NCBI GenBank assembly: GCA_036346225.1
Contig: JARFIW010000500.1
Coordinates: forward strand, 1,860,001 to 1,924,000
Source: Platerodrilus igneus
Lineage: Eukaryota > Arthropoda > Insecta > Coleoptera > Lycidae
DNA length: 64,000 nucleotides
Direction of reading: 5' to 3'
Shown: positions 1-10,559 of the stretch, in pieces
How the letters are laid out: the number at the start of each line of letters is the position of its first letter
Position numbering within the stretch: the first letter of the stretch is position 1
Notes under the pieces: model-generated
The model's database searches: none
What the model was told of the DNA's origin: nothing
The model's input: only the letters and a program-made list of their open reading frames with translations
Program-made: the position numbers and the translations under genes

Positions 1-900
1 CAACAACTTCTAATGAAATGGCATAGGAATTCCATATTTTGTATTTTACAATAATATAGTTGCCTGAATCTTTGTTTCAGAATGCCAAAGGTGTGCTACA
101 TGATAACCTGAGGCGAGCTGTATTTTAAATTGAATCGTTTCTGAGTCACTGTCAAATGTCCATTATCACATATGGAGTTAAAACGACATTTATGCATGGA
201 TACGCAGAATCACCAAGCAGATATTTACGTGGAGCAAAATTCATACTATAAAACAATTTCTAACTATATATAATATGTACCTTCACACAGAGAAAGAAGT
301 TTACAAAATATTTCAGAGTTTTGAAACACTCTAGCATCGTGTACAGAACTCGGATAGCCAATGAATATATCAATGAATTGCTTCCTTTCATTGCAAATGC
401 CCTGCATGTGAATTCCTACATCACCCTTGCGATTGATGTATTCATCTTTGTCTTCTTTTGGAGGATTAATCACAATATGGGTACCATCAATGCATCAGGA
501 AATCCATTCTTGTTTAAAAATAATTTGAAATAACTTCTCTTTGATTTGCCTCTGGCCAAGTTATATATATTTCTGATAGACTGCTAATAAAATATGACAT
601 TCGTTTTAATATTGCATGCACTGTTGAAATACTAATCTCAAATCTATCGCCAATGTCGGTATATTCAATAGCCTCATGCCCCATAAACCCTAAAAACACC
701 AATATATGGAATTCTGCACATTTTATTCGGTAATTTGTTCATAAGTATTTATAATCTTCTGAACGTTCATACTCATTCGAAAGGAAATTGCAAATTTGTT
801 TGTTTACCCGGAAGTGCTTTATAAACTTTAGCTCAGTATATTTAGGCACGACACTTTCAAAGAAGTTCTTAATAGAGTTTCTCCTTCATTTAACAAATTT
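1..900 (-). pseudogene. Harbinger (HARBI1-like) transposase relic
   Basis: Reading the minus strand from about 900 down to 1 gives, in several frames, a recognisable PIF/Harbinger DDE transposase. Near 870-760 is an N-terminal segment containing ESVVPKYTE and FRVNKQICNFLS. Near 700-515 is a helix-turn-helix-like stretch with DIGDRFEISISTVHAIL. The catalytic-core segment CIDGTHI lies near 480-495, SVHDARVF near 325-348, and LLGDSAYP near 198-221. A terminal FGILKQRFR segment lies near 70-100. In the family the first Asp is in DGTH and the second in GDxAYP, and both are visible. The Glu expected just before the FG-LK segment is not: a stop codon stands there. At least two frameshifts (near 510 and 250) and several stops make this a dead copy. 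The 3' end runs off the window, so terminal repeats cannot be checked. Confidence 0.8.
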
Positions 901-3900
901 ATTTTGAAGCACGTTTAATGTGGTATCATAATCACTTTCTGTCCCCACTGGGGGAGCTAGAGGTAGAAAAGTTTTTATTGTCTTGAATAAAACTTTTGTC
1001 AGAATTATCAGAATCGAAAAGATATTCTTTAATTTGATCTCGAGTCATTTGAACGCTAGCAGAAGTAATAGTATGCAGTGTTATATATATCTTGTCACTA
1101 TTCTTATTAACAAATAAAAAATATAAACTTCAATTACTACAAGATCGTATCATATAACCTCACTTTCAAAATTTGATTTACACTCAACCTTTTGTTTATG
1201 ATTATTACACCGTCACAAACAGCTAATTCTTAGTATAGTAACAGACCCACTACACTGCATGTTTGAGTATAGCAAACGAAAGCACATAATATTTGTTAAG
1301 TATATAATACTAAGGACTAACATAATGCTAATGATAAATCCCTTAGCCTAAAATATTATAGAGCTTGGATGTTCATACATTATAGATAGAATGAAAATTC
1401 AATATACTATTTATTTTTAAAAATAAAAGTAAGAGTGATATTTAAAAACCAGAATTATATGGCATAAAGCCACAATCTCGTTTAGTTTTGAAATTTGGTA
1501 GGTTTTATTGAAACTAACAACTGTTTGGATGGATTTACAAAAATTTGTATCAAACTATTAGATTTTGATGGGGTGGTCAGAAGAACTGCAAATAGTATTT
1601 CAAACTTAACATTTTTAATGAGAAAGGCCCTAACAAAATACCACTGAAACACTAAAATTTTGTTTAAAGACATTCCCCGATCATGCTGTTATGTCCCAAA
1701 AATGCTTCACAAAAGAGTTGAGTAAATAATTTAGTTGTAGCGAATTGTTTAATTTAATTAACTTAGGTGTATTATATATGTTTGTATTATATAGTTAGAA
1801 AATAGGTCATGTGAATTATGCTCGGGGTTTTTCAGGAATAGTTTTTATTGTGTAATTTTGTGGGAAAAGTTCCTAATAGACGGTTATTGCTCTTCCAACT
1901 AAATAGGATGGCAAACAGAAGGGCCATGGTTTAAAAGTTGAAAATCAGGGGCCATGATTCATTCTGGGATTGACTAGCTTATCTCTAACTGCTTGTACGG
2001 TAGTAGTGCATTACAGACAATGTAGGGAAGTGTTTATTCGTCAATTCCTTCTCCAAGTCCTTTTATCGTATCTTATATTATCTGTTTTCCCAGTTTACAT
2101 TTTTGTTTGTAGACAACCAACGAACTTCACTATGTAGAATATTGTCTACAAAAGGCAATTTGCATCCACATGACAAGCCTGAGCTAAAAGAATAGTTATG
2201 TTATCTAGCTTGCTAATATGCAATAATTTAGAAAGATAAGCGAGCATAATGAATTTACATTGTAATTTGAAACAAATTATTTTAGTTGTGTGCAAATTCT
2301 GCTATCTAGTACACCCTCTATGCAGACACATGATTAACTAATACCTTTACTGCTTATAATAATAATCCATTAACAGCAGTTTGTTTCAATTATATATTTA
2401 AAAATAAAAATAACTTTTATGAATTATACTGTACAAGAAGACCAAACAATCCCATGTTGTTTTTACATATATCAAATTCTAAAGCTGGAAAGGAAAAAAT
2501 CATCAATAATATATAAGGTAACAAGTATTTCCCTGAGATTTAATAACCAACTACACTTGCAAGATATTAGATATTCATGCATAATGTAATGTTCGTGAGA
2601 ATTTTAATTGAAGTAGATTAAATTTTTCCATTTATATTCTAAGTGTGACAATTTTTTTCTGGGCAGTAGTACAAGTGTTTACTTATACAAGTGTTCTGCT
2701 TAAATAAGTACAACTAGCCTTGAATGGAGTTATATTTACTACTATTTATATTTAAACTAATGTTATTTGGTTTCATTTATTGTAAAACACGTGGTTCCAG
2801 AGTATTCAGAAAATTTGAATATATTTGGTATTTGTAGTGATCGCTGTTGCTGGAAATGAAACATTACAATTAAATCTTTTTAATTGTGACAGGTTAATTT
2901 TTCAAACTGCTTCAGTAAAATATTTTATAATTTATTTATAACAAAATTTACAAGAAAGTTGAACAAATTGTTACATAGAATTTCAGTGTATAAAATTAGG
3001 TAGATACTTCACGGAGAAGCTTGGTGACGTGCCTAGCCCACGATTCTATAATCCGAAAAGTCACCGTTGACCTCAAGTGCAAACAACAAGTTTAATGTGG
3101 ACAACTAACTCGGACAAAAAAGAGTATAAAGGCTTGCATTGAGTTCAAGTACATTACTCTAGAATAGTAGTGTAAATTTGTAATTTTACAGGTTCAGCTA
3201 AATTGATTATTTTCGGGCTTTTTGAGAACAGGCCTATCTAAAAAATATCCACTCTCAAAGTCAAACAGTGGCAATTAACGCTTAGGTTTTTGGTGAAAGT
3301 TTTTATAATAAATATTAAGTAACACAGGCTTCGAGTAATTTCTATTAAAAACGGCAATAAGGAAAGCAAATTTTAGTGAATATTCGAGTAACTCCTTGTT
3401 TTAATCTGAACAATACCTCAGTCAGTCGTAAAAACTATTTCTTACTTTAGTTAATTACTTGTCATTAATTGATGCACATTCAGCAACTATTGCTTTTCTC
3501 AAAGAATTACTATCAGAGTGGCATCTCTGGTAAATTTAGTCTTTAATGCCGCACAAGAAAAAATCATGAGGGCTAAATTAATAAATCTTACTAACTAATT
3601 TATAGTACCACCTCTTACAACCCAATAATTTGGAAATGTATTTAAACATTTTTAACATTTAAACCAAAATGTGCAAAACTGCTATTTTGTTGGAAACATC
3701 TCTTGATTTTTTCTTCCAAAGCAGGTCCTACCTACATTACTAATCTAAATACGTTTCTAAATGTAAAGTTGTTTTCAAATTTTTGAACCCAATTCCGTGT
3801 GTTTTGAACATTGGGTTCATAATTTAGTGTAAAAGTACATTTTATGAAGCACGTTGATGATAAAAAAAAGGGCGATCATTCTTAGCGCTCCCTTAAATTT

Positions 3901-4045
3901 ATATAGAAAATGCACTCCTACTTTCATTATCAACAACAAATCTCTCGACAAAGGTATGATATTTATATTTCTTTAATACCTTCTATATCAGAAACCTATT
4001 AATCCTGTTTCACGAGAAGATTGTTTCAAACTGCATCTTGGGTCT
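901..4045. other. Unassigned AT-rich stretch
   Basis: I see no convincing coding region or terminal repeats here. A TATAAAGG at 3125-3132, in a slightly GC-richer 120-bp patch (about 3015-3135), resembles a TATA box. Nothing downstream identifies a transcript. Confidence 0.4.
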
Positions 4046-4359
4046 TGTAGTGCGGCAACCTGTGTGCCATTATTTTCACGTGTTGTAAAAGACTGAGTGG
4101 GGAAAATGCGCCGCGTAAAGGAAGTATGTTTAAGGAGTCATTCGGGTTTTTAGTTCCTACTAGAGAACATTAAGTCGTTTAATAAATGCAATCATTCTTC
4201 TTACTAAGTATAATTCAATGTACCCAAACACTACTACCTGAGATTATTGTATTAAATAAATTGAGTTTTTGTGTATGTGTTTTGTTTATGGAAGTGAACA
4301 GCAAGAAAGAGTAGGCGAAAACGTTACACTAAATTTAACACATAAAACGACGCACTTCA
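4046..4359 (+). repeat. 5' LTR of the Gypsy element
   Basis: 314 bp, TG...CA ends. It matches 7809-8124 almost throughout. Differences are single-base changes near 4158, 4170, 4175, 4322, 4352 and 4357, plus 1-bp indels near 4094 and 4308. Two AATAAA signals (4181-4186 and 4255-4260) could serve polyadenylation. No strong TATA box is visible. Confidence 0.95.
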
Positions 4360-4362
4360 TTT

Positions 4363-4380
4363 TGGCGCCCAACGTGGAGC
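4363..4380 (+). other. Primer-binding site, tRNA-Lys type
   Basis: TGGCGCCCAACGTGGAGC begins 3 bp after the LTR. From memory, the 3' end of tRNA-Lys(CUU) would pair with TGGCGCCCAACGTGGGGC, so 17 of 18 positions agree. This would prime minus-strand DNA synthesis. Confidence 0.8.
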
Positions 4381-4513
4381 AGGTACAGAGGCGAATTATT
4401 ATTTAGTAGAAGAAGGAAATTGCAAAAATCGAAAATACATGGTGAAATAAAGGATAGAAAGGAAGTTAGGTTACTCACTACCTGCACGTTAGAACCTGAT
4501 GAGTTGCTAAGCG

Positions 4514-4921
4514 ATGAGGATGATATTCCCACCCCACGGAGTGGTTCTCCGCTTATTGAAGCTGAGGTTTACGGGAAAAATTGAAATTTTATTAGACACG
4601 GGGAGCCAAATTTCGGCGGTATCAGAATTGTATTTTAACACTTTAAAAGGTGGACAAAAATTACCGATTTTTCCTGTGGTTGTTTCTGGCGCAATAGGAA
4701 AGAAATCTAATAGAATAACTGAGCAAATACTTTTGCCTGTTAAGTTAGGACGAGTTCTTGTTGATGCACCTTGCATGGTTATACCGAAATTGAATCAAAA
4801 GTTAATTTTTGGCAGCGATTGGCTGGCCATGAACAAGGCAGAGATTAATTATCAAGATGAGATGATTAATCTTCCTGTTTTAAATTTAAAACTCAATTGG
4901 TTGACCTTTCAATTTCGATAA
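4514..4921 (+). pseudogene. Gypsy pol: aspartic protease
   Basis: This segment encodes a retropepsin. The active-site motif LLDTGSQ (Asp codon 4595-4597) is followed by the hydrophobic strand and the flap-like region typical of Gypsy proteases, and ILPVKLGR and IFGSDWLA match the C-terminal half of the domain. The enzyme would cut the element's own polyprotein. Coding sequence in this frame starts upstream of the first ATG (DELLSDEDD is readable from about 4498), so the ATG at 4514 is not the natural start. The frame ends at 4921, and the reverse transcriptase continues in another frame that overlaps it by about 25 bp. This could be a frameshift mutation or a programmed shift, and one copy cannot decide. 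The catalytic motif is intact. Confidence 0.85.
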
Positions 4922-5997
4922 ATTTAATAAGGGCTGGCAACGATTATGTTAGACATGCTTATTCGGAAGAAGATTTTAGGGCAGCGGCTTTCAGAGCTGA
5001 AACATTTAATAAAGTACAAAAGGAGGGCTTACAAAAGTTATTAAGCTCTTATGGGAGAGTGTTTTCAGATACCCCAGGTCGAACGGGAATCTATGAACAC
5101 CAAATAATAATGAAAAACGAGGACCCATTTTTCAAACGGTCATATCCCGTACCATTTGCCTATAGAGACGAGGTTAAAAGTCAAATTAAAAATATGGTGG
5201 AGTGTGGAATTATTTCTGAATGCCGTACTGAGTATGTTTCACCCCTTGTTACGGTGATAAAAAAAGATAAGACGGCTCGGGTTTGTTTAAATGCCCGGTT
5301 TTTAAATATGAAGATGGAAAAAGATAACGTAATACCTCCTTCTTCAGAGGAGTTACTAATTAAATTCAAACATGGACAAGTACTGAGTACTTTGGACATG
5401 ACGGCCTCATATTGGCAGGTGCGAATTAAAAACGAACACTGGAAATATACCGGGTTTCTATATGAAAATAACACGTATTGTTTTAACGTGCTCCCATTTG
5501 GTTTGGCGACATCTGTCGCAAGTTTTATTAGGTGCCTGAATAAAGTATTGGGCCCCGAGTTTGGAAATTTTTTACTAACTTATGTCTATGACATTTTGGT
5601 GTTTTCACAGTCGCCTGAAGAGCATTTATTGCATTTGGAGAAAATATTTAAACGGTTTATTGACTGCAACCTTACCGTTAAATTAAGAAAATCATTTTTT
5701 GATAAAAAGGAAACAGAGTTTCTGGGCCATTTAGTTTCAAATAAAGGTGTACGAGTAAACCCTGCTCGTGTAGATTGCGTCCAAAACTTTACTCCACCTC
5801 GGAATATTAAGGAACTACGTAGTTTTTTAGGGTTCGTTAATTACGAAAGACGTTTTTGTGATAATTTTTCTGAATTGACATATCCGCTACTTAAGTTATT
5901 AAGAAAGAGTATTAAGTGGGGATGGGACGAAGAGTGCAAATGCTTTTGGAAAAATAAAACTGGCATTTTTGAATTTAGTTACAGTTGTACATCCTGA
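4897..5997 (+). pseudogene. Gypsy pol: reverse transcriptase
   Basis: 366 codons of Gypsy reverse transcriptase. Readable landmarks are GIISECRTEYVSPLVTV (fingers), LSTLDMTASYWQVRI (palm, with the first catalytic Asp), FNVLPFGLA, and TEFLGHLVS near the thumb. The catalytic box reads YVYDILVFS where the family has Y-x-D-D. The codon at 5587-5589 is TAT, so the first Asp of the pair is a Tyr and the enzyme should be inactive. ENNTYCFNVLPFGLATSVAS also lacks the usual Gly/Ala-Pro-x-x-F-Q form. The frame shifts at about 5960, before RNase H. Confidence 0.9.
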
Positions 5998-6427
5998 TTT
6001 TAATAAGCGGTTTTATCTACAATCTGATAGTTTAGATCGGGCCATTGGAGCGGTGCTGTTTCAATTGGACCAAGGGGGTATTAAACAAGTAATTGCTTTT
6101 ACAAGTAGAATTTTACGGGGACCAGAGCTACGTTACAAGATAACTGAAAAGGAAGCTTTGGCTTTTGTATTTGCCCTAAAACAGTGGCGAACACTGATAT
6201 TGGGTTATCCCATAACTATAATAACTGACCATAAAGCTTTGACCTTTCTGTCAAGCATGAAATTAACTACGGCAAGGTTGGCCCGCTGGGCTTTATATGT
6301 CCAAGAATTCAATGTTGCAATTGAATATTGTCAGGGTAAGGACAATGTCCTTGCAGATACGTTGTCGCGCTATGTAGGTTTGGGGAACCTCTCGTTCGTA
6401 CTCCTGATTGCAATGGGGAACCATTAG
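5969..6427 (+). pseudogene. Gypsy pol: RNase H
   Basis: This is the RNase H domain that follows the reverse transcriptase. It shows FYLQSDSLDRAIGAVLFQ (first catalytic Asp region), the YKITEKEALAFVFALKQWR helix with the catalytic Glu, ITIITDHKALTFL, and a C-terminal DNVLADTLSR segment with the last conserved Asp. The domain is close to full length but out of frame with its neighbours on both sides (shifts near 5960 and 6415). Its job would be removal of the RNA strand during element replication. Confidence 0.88.
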
Positions 6428-6534
6428 CTGTCTATGGCATTCGTCTGAGTGAAGAATATAGAGATCTAAAAAGGAATTTTAAAATTTTACAAGAGGATCA
6501 AGGGAAAGAAGGGTGGATTAAAAGAAAGATAGAA

Positions 6535-7693
6535 TTGCTAGAAGGGGATAAGGAAGATGAAGGGTGGTATCAGTTATACAATGGTATATTATTTAAGAAG
6601 GGTGATCCAGATTCACCAGGATGGAAGTTATGTGTTCCTAGTGCTCAAGTGGCAGGGTTGGTATGGCAGCAACATGTGGATGCTGGCCATTTCGGGTATA
6701 AAAAGGTTTATGCTCAAATGAAAGTCATATTCTGGTGGCCAGAAATGTATAAGCAAATTCGTCAAATCGTGAGGTCGTGCGAACTTTGTCAAAAGGCTTA
6801 GTTTGGCAAAGTATCTATTGGCACCGTCCATTCAGTTACGTCGAAAGCTTCTGGTGAGCTTGTTTGTCTGGACTTGATGGGGCCCTTTCTAGGGGTGGGG
6901 TAGCATATATTTTGGCAGTTGTTGACTCTTTTAGTAGGTTTGTACGGCTTTATGCTTTAAAGAAGGCTTCAGCCCAGGCGATACTTAATCGCCTTGTTAA
7001 TGATTATTTTAAAGTGGTTCAAATTCCGCATTCAATTTTGACTGACAATGGTACACAGTTCCATTCAAAGTTGTGGGAAAGTACCTTGTCTCAGTTCAAT
7101 ATTAAAATTAACTTTACTTCGGTATATTTCCCAGAAGGAAATAAAACTGAAAGGGTTAATAAAGAAATTGGGAGGCTTTTGAGAACCTTGTGTCATGACC
7201 AATACAAGAAGTGAGCGTGCTATTTGCATAAGGTTGAAGCTTATATTAACCAAGCTCTGCACAGTGTAACTGGTTTTACACCTGTATATCTGCAGACCGG
7301 AAAACCTGTTGTGAATACAGTTTCTAACCTGGTTGACTTCCCAAAACAAAACTTACCCCATGTGGCAAGGCAGCAAGTTTTACATTTAGCTCGAGAAAGA
7401 ATAATGTCCAAGGCGACAAAAAGAAAATTGAAGTTGGAACGGGGATTAGATCCTGTGGTTTTTCAAGTGGGCGATTCAGTCTTAGTAATGTCTCACTGAT
7501 ATCTTCTGCGTTGGCAGGCACTATTGCAAAGTTTTTCTTAGTTTATGAAGGCCCATACACTATTGGTAGCATAGCGGGTACTAATTCTTATAATTTGATT
7601 GATGAGATGGGTGTTTCTAAAGGAAAACATAACATTAAAAATTTAAAGGAGTTTGTCAGGCATGTAATGGTACTGGATTCTTGTCCTGTGTAA
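6535..7693 (+). pseudogene. Gypsy pol: integrase
   Basis: The integrase is spread over four broken segments. At 6535-6801 is the zinc-binding H2C2 domain (HVDAGHFGYKKVY then CELCQKA), ended by a TAG at 6799. A segment in that frame then reads ELVCLDLMGPF (core Asp), shifting at about 6885. At 6864-7214 is the catalytic core with ILTDNGTQFHS (second Asp) and the region with the expected Glu (NKTERVNKEIG), ended by TGA at 7212. At 7224-7499 comes the helical linker, ended by TGA at 7497. At 7511-7693 is a GPY/F-type C-terminal module (VYEGPYTIGSI). No chromodomain or env follows. Three stops and two frame changes make it non-functional. Confidence 0.88.
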
Positions 7694-7799
7694 TATTTGG
7701 AAAACTTTTATTGATGTAAAATATTAGATAAGTTATTTGTTTTGTAATTAGTAGCTGTGTACTGCACTTGCGAACATAATTATATTCTATAATCATGTT

Positions 7800-7808
7800 G
7801 GGGGGGGA
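7800..7808 (+). other. Polypurine tract
   Basis: A run of eight G then A sits directly against the 3' LTR. This is the expected position and composition for the plus-strand primer of an LTR retrotransposon. Confidence 0.85.
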
Positions 7809-8124
7809 TGTAGTGCGGCAACCTGTGTGCCATTATTTTCACGTGTTGTAAAAGACTAGAGTGGGGAAAATGCGCCGCGTAAAGGAAGTATGTTTAAGGA
7901 GTCATTCGGGTTTTTAGTTCGTACTAGAGAACAGTAAGTTGTTTAATAAATGCAATCATTCTTCTTACTAAGTATAATTCAATGTACCCAAACACTACTA
8001 CCTGAGATTATTGTATTAAATAAATTGAGTTTTTGTGTATGTGTTTTGTTTATGGAAGTGAACAGCAAGAAAAGAGTAGGCGAAAACATTACACTAAATT
8101 TAACACATAAAACGACACACTCCA
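7809..8124 (+). repeat. 3' LTR of the Gypsy element
   Basis: 316 bp, nearly identical to 4046-4359, ending CA and followed by the GTCT target duplication (8125-8128). The short open frame across 7950-8294 is LTR sequence reading into the flank and is not a gene. Confidence 0.95.
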
Positions 8125-8446
8125 GTCTGCATTTATTATTGCCAAAATGTGCTCTTCCTTGTGATCAAATGTTCATCCATTTCACGTCATATTTTATTTT
8201 TTCAGTAAAAATTTGTATTACTCACCACCCCTACTTTCTGATTCTAGCAAATTATTTGGATGCTTTTCAAATCTTTGTACATACTTCTGAATAGTAGTAC
8301 TTGCATATGGTATAGATCTAATATTACACTTGACAGTAAGCAAATCTGGAATTCATAAACTAACACCACTATAAAAAGTTTTTATCATTAAAACTCGTTA
8401 GTATCATTCTTCATGTTTTCATTAACCCTTAAAGCCCATCATTATC
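8125..8446. other. Unassigned spacer
   Basis: About 320 bp between the Gypsy target duplication and the LINE-tail array. I see nothing identifiable in it. Confidence 0.4.
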
Positions 8447-9090
8447 ATTAGGTCTTCAGTTCTGGAACTGGTTAGACATCATTGTTTCCTATTCTATGCT
8501 AACCTGCACATTTCCCTGAAATTTCCATTGTCCGCATATTTCACTATCTGCGTGCAATCAACATTAGTTGAAAATATTTCAAAACCGACACCTGTAGTTG
8601 TTTATAATAATCATCAGATTTAAGTGCAATTATTTTTTTCGTCATTAGGTTTTCCGTCTTGAAACTGGTTGAACGCGTACCTTCACTTATTTTTATTCTG
8701 AGCTAACCTACACTGTTCCCAAAAATTCCCACAGCCTAGATACAGTTCGGTTCCCCTTCTGTTGTTTCCTAATTATATGCTATATTTCACCAAGATTCAG
8801 TGGTATGTGAAGGGTCTTAAGCAGCCAAGGATCCCTCAACACTTAGACATTTGCCGAATTAATAGTATTTCAGTAAATTCTTTTGCACAATTAACATTAG
8901 TTGGGAGTATTGCAAAACCAATACCTGTAGTTGCTTATAGTTACCAGTACAGTTATTTTTTTCGTCATTAGGTTTTCTATCTTGAAATTGGTTGGATGTG
9001 TACCTCCATTGATTTCTATTCTGAGCTAGCCTGCACATTTCCCCGAAATTCCCACAGCCTACATCTTTCACTATCTGTGTGCAGTAGTCT
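8447..9090 (-). repeat. Three tandem copies of an RTE-like LINE tail
   Basis: Three diverged copies start near 8451, 8647 and 8969. Each opens with GTCTTCAGTTCTGGAACTGG or a variant, followed by a block like CTAACCTGCACATTTCC. The first two copies also share a block ending in TTATTTTTTTCGTCATTAGG that runs into the next copy. The last copy on the minus strand still encodes the LINE protein C-terminus (GNFGEMCRLAQNRNQWRYTS, about 9060-8970). The same motif recurs near 31600-31700 and 59765-59890. Confidence 0.8.
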
Positions 9091-9259
9091 AATCTAGGTC
9101 TAGCTCTACCTATCTTTTTTCATATCTCTGCTTCTAATATATTTCGCACTATTCCCTCAGGCCTTAGTATGTCGCCTATCATCCTATCTCTCTCATTTTT
9201 TACTGTTTTCCACATACTTCTTTATTTCCCTACCATTATTAATTTGTTTGATAAATGTG

Positions 9260-10558
9260 AGTTTTTATTGCCAAAATTTTACGATCTCTCCAAAGCATTT
9301 GATTGCGTTGACCATTGTGCTTTGCAAGAAAAATTAAAACTTCTTAACCAAAGTCCAAAAGCTGTTGAATTGCTATCACCTTACCTAAGCAACAGGAAAT
9401 AATTTGTGTACTTCATGAATGAAAACTCGGATGTGGTTGACGTGCCAACTGGTGTACACAAGGGTTAATCCTTGGCCCTATATTGTTCCTCTGCTTTATC
9501 AATGACCTTCCATCCTTTATCAACAATGCAAGCACAATCTTATATGCGGACGATACCACACTATACCATAGTGGTGACAATATTGATCATATACTGTATA
9601 ACAGTGAACAATCGTTGAAATTAGCCAATATTTGGTTCGTAAGCAATAAATTAGCTCTAAATCACAACAAAACTGACCAATTTTTTCTCCTTAAAAACAT
9701 GTGCTTCTGATAAAGAACGAAATATACAGTTTCTGGGGGTAACTTTAGATTCAACTGTCATGGGAGGCTCACTGCAATAACCTTTGCATAAAGCTCTGCC
9801 AATCTATATATTTTATTAAATTTTTTAAAAAATTTCTCTCTATAGATGTGCTGAAATCTGTTTATTTTACTTATTTCCATTGTTACGTGCAGTATGCAGT
9901 CGTTACCTGGGGCTACGCTTCAGCAAGTGCACGTGTATTTAGTCTTCAGAGATGTGTATTAAGAGTCATTGTGAATCTTGGTTATCGGGAGGACTGTCGC
10001 TCTAACTTTATTAGTCTTCAAATACTTACTTGCCCATGTATTTTTATATTGGCTTGCTTAATCTATGTACACAAAATTAGCCAGAATCTTCAAAGACATA
10101 GTAATGTTCACGACCTTAACACATGTGGTAAACATCTTCTGGCAGTTCCATATCATAGAATCGCTAAGAGCAGATATGGTTGTAATTACCATGGAATACT
10201 ATTTTACAATGCATTGCACCCTAACATTTTAAAAGTGCCTCTGAAGCAGTTCAAAACAATCTTAAAAACCTATCTTACTTCTAAAGCTTTTTATAATACT
10301 TTAGATTTTATTAATGATGTTAAGAGTTTCATTCCAGATACTGACACCTAACATTATATTTTTGTACTTAATAGTGTCTGCTCATGTGTTGTTTTAATAT
10401 TATGGTGAATTGTTTTATTTACAACATTTTTACTTTGTAAACCTACTTTCATAAATATGTATATATTAAGTTATCAACGGTTTCTTTCTCATTGACACAT
10501 CCTACTATATTTTTTTGTAAAATGGATATAATTGAATTAAATAAAAGAAATAAATAAA
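9260..10558 (+). mobile_element. Jockey/CR1-like LINE, 5'-truncated
   Basis: This plus-strand reverse transcriptase relic shows YDLSKAFDCVDHCALQ (about 9276-9320), then a frame change. INDLPSFINN and ILYADDTTLYHSGD (9500-9570) carry the catalytic YADD box, and KLALNHNKT follows. The later C-terminal region (9848-10351) contains RVFSLQRCVLRVIVNLGY and other landmarks of Jockey/CR1-type LINEs. The element ends in an A-rich AAATAAAAGAAATAAATAAA tail near 10535-10558. It begins inside the palm domain, the usual result of 5' truncation. It is inserted in the opposite orientation between two parts of the old RTE-like LINE. At least four frame breaks. Confidence 0.85.
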
Positions 10559-10559
10559 T

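Larger units (their letters stand above)
4046..8124 (+). mobile_element. Gypsy-type LTR retrotransposon lacking gag
   Basis: This is a bounded insertion of 4079 bp. The LTRs (4046-4359 and 7809-8124) both begin TGTAGTGCGG and end in CA. The flanking bases GTCT (4042-4045 and 8125-8128) form a perfect 4-bp target duplication, as expected for this superfamily. A primer-binding site follows the left LTR and a G-rich polypurine tract precedes the right one. Between them the domain order is protease, reverse transcriptase, RNase H, integrase, which is the Gypsy (Ty3) order. No gag or env can be found. Only about 130 bp separate the primer-binding site from the protease frame, where gag normally occupies over 1 kb. 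The pol frame is broken in about seven places. The LTRs differ by 6 substitutions and 2 indels over about 315 bp, so the insertion is fairly young while the coding region is badly damaged. That suggests the parent copy was already defective and moved with proteins supplied by others. Confidence 0.95.

Noticed and set aside
7950..8294. Plus-strand open frame of 114 codons
   Set aside because: It reads through the non-coding 3' LTR into the flank.
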